Source: Phoronis australis (taxonomy: Eukaryota > Phoronida > Phoronidae). From it: a DNA stretch of 64,000 nucleotides. Shown here one piece after another: positions 55,987-64,000 of the stretch. The stretch lies in contig NMRA01000480.1 in NCBI GenBank assembly GCA_002633005.1, forward strand, positions 257,547 to 321,546, written 5' to 3'. The notes under the pieces are model-generated. The model was not told the origin of the DNA. It did not search any database and saw nothing but the letters and a program-made list of their open reading frames with translations. The stretch's first letter is position 1, and each line of letters opens with the position of its first letter. The position numbers were made by a program, and so were the translations under genes.

Positions 55987-57827
55987 AATCTTCAGGGAAT
56001 GACCCTATTAAAATGAACTTTTCCCGAAACCGTTGGGGATCAAAAAACGATCTTTGGAGCCAGAACACGGGCATAGGTTCGAGCTAAGCCGCACGTCCAA
56101 AATGAATCGTAGCGGAGCTGACCAGCGACTAGCATTAGTTCATCGAATTGCACGTGCATGGATCAGACTTCCCGGGGACCGCCACGACACCGGCCACCGT
56201 GGCTTAGGGTTAACGCTACTGAATTTCTGCTTTTAAATCTGGATTTAAGCAAAATGACAAAGTCCACGCATACACACACGCAAGTGTATCCAAATACAAT
56301 TAAATGTATTTTCATGTGAAACCATACTCAATGTTCTTTGAACATTGACTTGGGTGAGTTCTTAGTTTTCTTTGAATCATACTCGATCAAGTAGACTACT
56401 GCGTTTCAAGTCATACACCATAGGCACCTGACGTTTCAAATTGGAAGCTCGCGCCGTATGACGTCGTATGACGTAGGCGATGCGAGCCTCATTTGCTTAT
56501 GTTAGTGACATCTGTTGGTTCAAAAAGAGGCTCATGCCCGAGTACATGCCTGGGAAGAAGCATCTTTTGGAAGGGTAAACATGTCACGTTCAAAGCATCC
56601 CAGTGCCAGTAATATGCAGTCTTTGAGGACCAGAGTGGTGTCATTTTATAGCTATAAAGAGTTTATAATCTTTCAAAAATAATGCTTGGATTCCAGATAA
56701 CTTGAACATTTACTTTTGAAATCACGTTTGAAATCACGTTAAAATGCGCTAAAACAGTTGTCCCTTCCTGGATATCTCTTCCTGCTATTAGTGACACGAT
56801 GCCGTTCTGCATTAGCTCAAGGCACGGGCCCTGGCCGCGTAGTTTTGCCTTGCGTAGTCTTGCCTTGGTGCAAACGGATGTGTACTAAATATACAGACGT
56901 TGCGCCGATGTGAGTAAAAACTGATAAAAGAAAATCTGTCACAAAATTAGTGTCATTATAATACAGTCTTCTTTGAGTGAACTAAATTATTTACCGATGT
57001 TTAAAAATTGCGTTCTACCGTTCACTCTGCTGCTTAGTGTGGTGCGCCGGGATGCCCCAACGTCACAGGGAAGAAAAACAAAAAGCACGGCCAAAGACCT
57101 ATATCTCTTTATGTTGTGCAGCTTCAGTGACGTCACTACAACGGTGCTCGCAGTGGGGTTTTACAGAACTAATGAATTTTTGTTTTTCAAAGTAAAACAG
57201 AAGTATACTGTGAGAAGATGTGAATGTCAGAAACCAATCTGTAGATTTTCACAGTTTATATTAAAATACTGAAACATTTAATTCAGGTCTCTTTTAAGCT
57301 CTTGAAAAGCTTGGAAAATAGGCATGTTAAAGTGTGATATTCTTATCAACACGAGCATTCTGAATTAGATAAAAAAGTTGAGCACTTGATTTAAAATAGT
57401 TTATTTTCATATGGTTTGTGAATTGTTAGGTGCTTCCAAGGTGCTTTTGCATTTTAAACGTTTTAAACAGCGCTGCAATGACATTGAACACCTGATGCAA
57501 CAAGAAAGGGCATCTTATTAATTAAGCAAATTAGATGTATTTATAGTACTCAATCCGACTCTCATGCTAGAGCCTAAAATGCGCGATTTTGATGTGCTAA
57601 TCAGTTTTTGGTTGAGGTGGAGCGATGATTTTGGTGTGACATGAGAGTTATTGAGAGCGAAGGCCACTTCTTGTTAGTATGCTCTCTGTATGGGGACCTT
57701 CGACTGAAATTTTGCGTTCCAATAGGAATGATTAGTGATAACGGGTCAAGACAATTTGGACGCAGAAATAAGACCCGACATGCTGTCACACTGGGTCCAA
57801 AACGTCATAATGGCGTCAAAATGACGT
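55987..57827. other. No gene recognised
   Basis: No supported exon. A 99-codon frame (56973-57272) has a hydrophobic start but no family motif. Confidence 0.35.
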
Positions 57828-58089
57828 AGTTGCGCCTTTTCGTAGTGCATCTTGTTACTGTCGATGACTTTTGTTTTTGTCCCGCATTCATACAGTTTTA
57901 ATAACACACCGGTTAAATGGGCTGGATAAGTGTTTATTGTACATGCATGTGCTTCAAGCCCTGCGGCTATTAAACATTACTGCAGAAACAAAATAGTTGC
58001 TGCTACACCACTTGCATGAAAAGGCTAAAAATCGTTCATGTTCCTGCGTGATACCTGCGTGCTGGCTAGGCACGTAGGAAACCAGCGAG
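57828..58089 (+). repeat. Dispersed repeat D, copy 1
   Basis: Shares GGCTATTAAACATTACTGCA, AATAGTTGCTGCTACACCAC and TTGCATGA.AAGGCTAAAA with copy 2 at 62504-62848, same orientation. It ends with the hairpin CCTGCGTGC-TGGCTAG-GCACGTAGG then AAACCAGCGAG. Confidence 0.75.
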
Positions 58090-58094
58090 TGACA

Positions 58095-59660
58095 CGTTGA
58101 TGAAGGGGTCACGTGCAGGAGTTGGTATTCCGTATCTAGATCTCTATGACTTAAAAGCAGAAAACAGTCTTGCCATTAATGACCTGAAAACAAAAACGAA
58201 TGGAAGGGCTTTTCTGGGAGTTGTGTTCCAAATCATTTTGTGGCCGTGACTTGGGAAATGTGAGCAAAAATGCCTTGTTTGGGGAATGGAGATTTATTGA
58301 GAATGGGATTGAAGCGAATTTGACACCGTGAATTGCAAAAAAAGGCCAACAATTCTGTTCACCCTCTCAAAACAGAACAATGTTTTGGAGATTACCCTAA
58401 CCTAACACTTTATCAGGGGAAACATAGTTTTGAAACCCACGTTTTTGATATTTAATTAAATTTTGATAAAAAAAATACTCTGACTCACATAAAAAAGCAA
58501 AATGTCGAGACCCACCCAGGCATTCATAGACTGGGTGTAAATAAATGTTTGATGCTCCTTGTAATAGATTTAGTGTTTTCAAAAACAAATGAATAACTAT
58601 GGTGGACAGACGGCGAGTAAAATACCAACCGATAATTATAACATCCACTCGGTGGAACAAAACTTGGCTTAACATGTAAATGAACTGGATGATTGAAACC
58701 AACAAATGTAATCTTAATTTTACGTGTTTGTTGTTTGTTTTACAGGGTGTTCAGGAGTTAGAATATCGCTTAAATTGGCTCTTTTTACTTTTTACGCCAG
58801 ATTCGTTCATTTTTATCCTTTTTACCATACGTGTTAACTGTTGATTACCACCGAAGAATTTGGAAATGGAGATTTTCTCTTCAGTCCACTATGGCTTGGA
58901 ACAAGTTTCAACTTAAAATTTACTCCTTAATACTAGCTTGTGATAGACCTTAGAGAACTGCATTCGGAACCTCACATATCAGAGTTGGCCAAATGGACCC
59001 AAATTCACATAAAACTTTTAGTTTTTCTAGGATATTTTTCTAAAATTTTCAGTTTTGCCATGAGGGATCATCAAAATTAAGGACCAAGGATTTTTTTGAA
59101 GAAATAAAAAGTTAAGCATAACGGAAACGAAAAGATAAATAAAAACATTTTATCATTATAATCCTCGAGATTTCGTCTGAGTTATTTACATCAAATGAAG
59201 TTTGGTCAAGCTATCGATATTTTTGTGCTACGAATGAAGCTTTATATTCAAGAATTTTTAGAAAAAACACAGTCACTTGACTCAACTAATGCCTAATTGT
59301 CGAAAAGTTACTTTCACAAAACATGTACTGTATTGATTGATATATGGTTTGGTGTTTGTACGTATGTTGATATTTGTCTACAGCCGAAGACTTGTCGATA
59401 AGGTCTTGCAATACCTTAACTTTTGCTCAGTTGATCGACCAAGCAGCGGCCGAAAGACCTCGGACAACAGGGCCTACTTCAGTTGTGAGACAGTGAGAAG
59501 GTATTTTGGGAGGAGAAAGCCCGTATCTCTGGGCTGAGCAATATATTTTGCAAAAGAAGCCCACAAAATTTGGGTGAAATTGCCAAAAAAGGTTTACAAA
59601 TTCTTTTTAGACTCATTTTAAAATTCCCAATGACCAAGGTACCTTCAGGTTCTCGTACTT
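58095..59660. other. No gene recognised
   Basis: A 102-codon minus frame (58397-58705) is AT-rich with no motif. Otherwise nothing supported. Confidence 0.35.
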
Positions 59661-59662
59661 AC

Positions 59663-59816
59663 TTGTAAGACATATAACCCAAGTTACAGTTGAGGCACAC
59701 GTATCGCCTACACAAGACCAATAATGTCACAAGGAAAATCAAAAACACTGCCGTCGCCAAAACAATTGGTATTGTTACGCGTTTGAAGTGGACAAGGTGG
59801 TGTTGTTCCTTGGTAC
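59663..59816 (-). CDS. Internal exon encoding a transmembrane segment
   Basis: The acceptor GACGTTGCAG ends at 59817 and the donor CAA|GTAAGTAC lies at 59662. The exon is 154 nt, entering with a split codon (2 nt) and leaving with 2 nt over. The open frame reads TKEQHHLVHFKRVTIP, then the hydrophobic IVLATAVFLIFLVTLLVL, then basic and cysteine residues CRRYVCLNCNLGYMSY. A membrane span followed by CRRY stop-transfer residues suggests a single-pass receptor, extracellular side first. The family is not recognised. No partner exons found. Confidence 0.5.
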
Positions 59817-59819
59817 CTG

Positions 59820-60955
59820 CAACGTCACAACATGAATCACTAGCTGTGGACTAGGAGAACAGGTCATTAAAGTCATTATCTCTAAGTGCAATCTAATTCA
59901 AAAACTTAAAAATATATACCAAATTAAGTAATATGTCACAATAATGTTCACATCCTTCCTGTTACCAAACTAAAAGCCTGTTTGAGCACAACTTTGTACA
60001 CCGGCCGAGATCGGAAAATCGTCGACTATTCCAGTCTATTTCCGTGACCTAAGTTCCTATGCAACAGTCCAGGAATGATTCCTGAATCACGACCATGTTG
60101 TCCTTGAAACTTATTGACATCACCGTGGGCGCAAATGCGTTGTTACTTTGTTTCCTTGTTTTTGATTCTCATTCTTTTTATACAAACTTGTTTATTTATT
60201 GTCCAAATTTTACCTGTTCTTTGCATATGACGAATGGTATTTAATGCATAATCTTAAATTTGTGAAGTACGTCGCATCTCCCGCAGCCAACGCTCGGCTT
60301 CTGAAGTCAGCCCAGACTCATCGTGATGTTACGTCAAATTTCAGCAAAAGTACCCATTTAGGTAATAAATTAGAGAAAAAACTTTCTAGACCAGCAAATG
60401 CATTATGTTTATCGCCATATCCCGAACTGATGCAAAGTACCTGCCTCGAGTGAGTAATTGCCGTGTGACTACCCGGCTGTGTGAGCCGATCGCAGTACGT
60501 AATTAGCAGCAAATAGGCACCGGCTTTACTGGCCGTTAAAATGTAAAATAAAAAAAAAACATCCACACACGGTGATGTTTCAACAACCAAAAACAAGTTT
60601 TATCTCAAAACAATGAGCTCCAATATATTGCAATAACACGAAGCCGTGCTGTCCGCACACAGTAACCGGCGACGTAATTCCCCTGCAGTTGCCGTGACTC
60701 TTCGCCGGGTTAATAATTAGCTGATAAATTGCCTTTGGTTTTCAAGTATTAGGGGAAATGTATTTTTAAACTTAATAAAAAACGTACAATACATGTATAT
60801 ACCTCTGTTGTCTAAATATAAGAATTCCGTGCCCATACGAGGGTGGGTGAGGGTGTTTAGTGAATTTTAACCAATGAGCTGAATGTTGGCTATGGGAAAA
60901 TAATGCAGTGTTAGGTTCACGACACAGTATTTTTTAATGTCTTTGTCAGGGGAAT
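59820..60955. other. No gene recognised
   Basis: Upstream neighbourhood of the transmembrane exon. No further exon identified. Confidence 0.35.
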
Positions 60956-60960
60956 TTCAC

Positions 60961-61628
60961 TTATTCAAGGCCCGAGTAGCTAATTAATGAGTTCATCTTG
61001 CGGAGCACAGGCCGCTGCTGGGCGTCATGATCAGCTCGCCCCAGCGCTAGGGCATCCTTACAAGCAATATCCCACGTCAGGGCATCCCCCTTTGACAACA
61101 AACGTGCTTGAATTTTTGGAACTCTCAATCCACTAATGAAAGTGTCCCGCAGGCTGCTTGCCAGCCTAGGCAAAATTTTAAGTGCAAAGATATAGTCAGT
61201 GATTAACTCATTACTAGCCTGCTTCCTGTTGCGAAATTCAACACGGTAAGCAACTGAGTCTTGGTAGGTTCATAGTATTTGTCCAGCACGCTGACAAGGT
61301 AATCGTATGATTGTTCGGTTGGCTCGTTTGGTGCTCAGTTATTATAAAGGATCTCAAATACTGGGCCGCCGATTAGTGTAAGAAAGTCATTTACTTTGTC
61401 GTCGTCCGCGATTGTGTTCGCTTTCAACCAAACGTTCAAACGTCTTTTATAAAACGACCACTTGACTTGGGTCAAACCCGGACAGATTACCCAAATATCC
61501 GGTCGAGTGACATCCAGAAGCCATCGTGGTGAGTACCGCGAAATGAGTTCAGACTCGTCGCCAATTTGTGATGCATTTATATACACGGTGGCCAGGATCA
61601 TTTCCGGCATTAGATAAAAAAGCAACAA
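60961..61628 (-). pseudogene. gag: LTR-retrotransposon gag fragment
   Basis: The minus strand reads VKWSFYKRRLNVWLKANTI and DDDKVNDFLTLIGGPVFEIL, a retrotransposon Gag start. A frame change and stops follow. Then, in the 60961-61173 frame, LASSLRDTFISGLRVPKIQA, LLSKGDALTWDIACKDALAL and GRADHDAQ appear, the typical Gag end. It differs clearly from the two other gags in the window. No pol is found on either side. Confidence 0.65.
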
Positions 61629-61629
61629 G

Positions 61630-62100
61630 AGACTTCGTCCATGAACGGAAACGGAACTTTTTTATTCTATAATAGGTGGCGCTACATACTATACACGTTT
61701 ACACCCAGTAAAACACGCTGAGCCTGGCCCGCCATAGTCGGCCTTCTTATTCAATGGTTGGCATAGGACTGGCTGGTTCATAATTTCATGGAAGCGTCTG
61801 AAACTATCTTTGTTTGTATACGCATTTATTATTTGAACCATTTACTCAAATAAAACAGTCGGGGACGACATGCCTTCGTCTTTGGCCAATGCAGTGGTCT
61901 CGATCGGTCCGCACCGTTTCATCGGCTGCAGGTCCGAGTTCAGCAAATTAACTTCTGTCAAAATTTATTTCGCCATATTTTGTCAACAGTTTTAGTGCAA
62001 ATTGTCCCTATTTTAATTTTATTAAAGTTAAGGTCCGCTGTCGATTATTTTATCCCCGTTTGTTGGCTGGTAACAGACAATGCTCCAGTCGCACAGCCGG
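61630..62100. other. No gene recognised
   Basis: Lies upstream of the gag on its strand. It might hold LTR remains, but no terminal repeat is visible. Confidence 0.3.
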
Positions 62101-62110
62101 CGTTCTTAAG

Positions 62111-62171
62111 TCTGGGTTCCTGACTCGCTGGTTCCCTGCGTGCCGCTAGGTGGTCGATAGCCAGCAGGTAT
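62111..62171 (-). repeat. CCTGCGTG hairpin family, inverted copy
   Basis: On the minus strand it reads ATACCTGCTGGCTATCG, then CACCTAGCGGCACGCAGG and GAACCAGCGAG, matching the end of repeat D in the opposite orientation. Confidence 0.55.
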
Positions 62172-62503
62172 CACTAATCCTCGGGAAAATTTTTATATCG
62201 GCGTTTCTGATTGGCTGGTCAAATTCTCGACAGGCAGCGCTTACGCAAACAAAGTGACTGATGGAGCAAGTGTAAATGTGATTTGTTGTACAGACAAATC
62301 GGTGCATAAAACTTATGTTCAGGAAATCTGCAGTGGCGGATTTAGAGGGGGGCAAGGGGTCCATGCCCCCTAAAATTTTCCCAGATTCCATTTGGCACTT
62401 CGGAGGTGCAAATGTCTGACGGGCAAAATCCTGGCTGATAGTCTGTCCTGTCCTCCCCAACTCAAAATCTTGGACCAGCCTCTGATCTGAATCCCAGAAA
62501 TTT

Positions 62504-62848
62504 TGGTTGCGCGTTTTCGAAGTGCATCTTTCTACTGTCGATGAGTTTTATTTACGATACTGTCCTGTAATCATACAGTATGAATAACACCTCACCGATT
62601 AAATCGGCCAGATATTATTGTACATGTACGTGTTTCAAGCACGCGGCTATTAAACATTACTGCAGAAACGAAATAGTTGCTGCTACACCACTTGCATGAC
62701 AAGGCTAAAAATCGTTCATAGTCCGCAATTTTTTCACGTTGTTGTAGAGATAACCAATGACTGCTGAGGTTCCATCAACCAACGGTAAAGCGCGTGCTAC
62801 TGAGTAGATACCTGCGTGCTGGCTAGGCACGTAGGGAACCAGCGAGGG
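62504..62848 (+). repeat. Dispersed repeat D, copy 2
   Basis: Collinear with 57828-58089, with an extra segment of about 85 bp (about 62719-62805) before the terminal hairpin CCTGCGTGC-TGGCTAG-GCACGTAGG and GAACCAGCGAG. Confidence 0.75.
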
Positions 62849-63047
62849 GTTCCTGGATGAAATATACTTCCGGTTTCGCGGTTAGTACAACATGGCGGTG
62901 TGTTATTCGGGTCGGAATCGTGATTGGCGCGTTTATTTAAACTTTCTTCGAGTACGGATTGTTGGTTATGTGACAGGTACTACTTGACTCCTTATAATTT
63001 CTTCTATTAACCTTTTAATAAGGGTTAAAAACGTGCGCTACGAAGAT

Positions 63048-63262
63048 TTTAAACGTGACTCAAGGGTTGCTCACTGGGAAACAAGTCATCAGGCGTCACT
63101 CACTAGTTGGGGAATGGGCAACATGTCATTAAACGTGGTTCACTGTATGGGGACTGCGTAACAAATCACCAAACATGGGTCACTTGTAGTTGGAACTGGG
63201 TGACAAGTCATTAAACGTGACTTACTAGTTGGGTACTGGGTAATTTACGAGTCACGTTTAAT
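63048..63262. repeat. ~52-bp degenerate minisatellite
   Basis: Three to four units built on TCATTAAACGTGACTCACTA, GTTGGGGACTGGGTAACAAG. The last unit is followed by an inverted piece (GAGTCACGTTTAATGACTTG) and then an A-rich run (63270-63294). Confidence 0.7.
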
Positions 63263-63395
63263 GACTTGTAAAAAAAAAAAAAAACAAAAAAAACAGTGCA
63301 GGTGGTCTGATGTCATTTGCGGTGCATCAGACGTGCGCAGACCTCATGGTTGGGCCCATTGCACAAAACACCTGAGCAAAGTCACGAGACCCCAA

Positions 63396-64000
63396 TTATG
63401 GCTCCTCGTGAAGAAAGTTTTCAAGTCTGCCAGTCTCCATTAGGAAAACGGACAGACGTTTCCATTTGTTGCCATGCACTATATGTTGTAGGCATGTAAA
63501 AATGCCATCCAGTAGGTTGCTCCTTAGCCTATAAAAAGCTGGGCAAGACTCTACCAGGTGTTTAGGAGATTCTACTTCAGTACCACACTCGGGACACACA
63601 GGGCTCCCCATATGCCCAGTAATGTGTCTGTGTCGGGCTAGGTTGCAGTGGCCCGTCAAAATTTGAATGACGTGTCTTATACCCAATCTATCTAGACTCA
63701 GAAGGCTGTTTGAACCTTTTGGTTCGATCACGTTGGGAACATTCTCCTTGGTCTCTCTGCAGGAGTTAAGTGATGCCCACTGGGCTGCTGACTGGGTATG
63801 TACCCAGTTGCGTATACTCATCCTGCAACATCCGTAAGATACCGGGATAGCAGGTTCAGGCACAAAATGCAGAACGCTTGCTCCTATCTTTGCTAGTCTG
63901 TCTGCATTCTCATTGCCATCAATTCCCACATGGGCCCTGACCCAGCGTATATTGACGGTTCTTTCAATTGCAAGCTTGTTAAGCTCATTAATACAAGCAT
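63396..64000 (-). CDS. LINE RNase H domain and C-terminus (partial, runs off right edge)
   Basis: Open from the window edge: CINELNKLAIERTVNIRWVR, AHVGIDGNENADRLAKIGAS, the last part of an RNase H domain with its His and GNExAD motif. About 100 residues later comes HRHITGHMGSPVCPECGTEV and KHLVESCPAFYRLRSNLL, a CCHC-like cluster typical of the end of I/R1/Ingi-type LINEs. It ends at a stop at 63396. The visible part has no frameshift, so this copy is younger than the other LINE pieces. The RT lies beyond the window. Confidence 0.8.
   Translation of the reverse strand, partial: ACINELNKLAIERTVNIRWVRAHVGIDGNENADRLAKIGASVLHFVPEPAIPVSYGCCRMSIRNWVHTQSAAQWASLNSCRETKENVPNVIEPKGSNSLLSLDRLGIRHVIQILTGHCNLARHRHITGHMGSPVCPECGTEVESPKHLVESCPAFYRLRSNLLDGIFTCLQHIVHGNKWKRLSVFLMETGRLENFLHEEP

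Noticed and set aside
55061-56087. Frames of 271-337 residues across the N run
   Set aside because: Most of the sequence is undetermined bases, and the flanks show no family motif.
1-64000. CRISPR array or bacterial operon
   Set aside because: Tandem repeats here have no spacers of constant length with unique content and no cas genes. The gene signals (introns, LINEs, LTR elements) are eukaryotic.

Overview
The window reads as nuclear DNA from an invertebrate animal, AT-rich and crowded with degenerate transposons and minisatellites. There are no bacterial operons, no long intact host genes and no rRNA. A Ty3-type retroelement with the integrase placed before the reverse transcriptase (Gmr1-like, described mainly from deuterostomes) hints at a deuterostome such as amphioxus, a hemichordate or an echinoderm. 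That is inference, and the species cannot be named from sequence alone. Only two host-gene pieces are convincing. One is a coding exon of a nicotinic acetylcholine receptor-like subunit (minus strand, 30421-30656). The other is an exon encoding a transmembrane segment of an unknown receptor-like protein (minus strand, 59663-59816).

Left third (1-19.4 kb): minisatellites of 45, 47, 41 and 33 bp. A ~430-bp subunit repeat block (5387-8620) carries perfect direct repeats of TGACCT with 1-bp spacing. It is interrupted by a 1.49-kb terminal-inverted-repeat element with a split THAP zinc-finger gene (7064-8555) and by an array of GCGCAGAGTA palindromes. A truncated Gmr1-like retrotransposon follows (about 13.5-16.7 kb). 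Three related small MITEs lie at 3.5, 11.6 and 19.3 kb.

Middle (19.4-39.2 kb): four copies of one Kolobok-like DNA transposon family lie at 19486-21145, 25005-28102, 26067-27751 and 33089-34677. They have TTAA target sites and AGGAGAATGCCACCC-type ends, and one copy is inserted inside another. Each keeps the start of a THAP gene reading inward from one end. Three also keep a TATA-ATG-GTAAG first exon reading inward from the other end, so the family looks like an internal-deletion derivative of a larger two-gene element. The same region holds the acetylcholine receptor exon, CAT and E-box repeats, a 61-bp minisatellite, a foldback element with a Penelope/hammerhead-like core, and a broken Ty1/copia element (35.6-39.2 kb).

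Right part (39.2-64 kb): mostly unrecognised AT-rich sequence. It holds a tRNA-like SINE, a CR1/L2-type LINE remnant bracketed on both sides by the same 30-bp tandem repeat, a second LINE remnant, a 727-bp assembly gap, the transmembrane exon, a degenerate gag on the minus strand, paired dispersed repeats, and the 3' end of a LINE with an RNase H domain running off the right edge.
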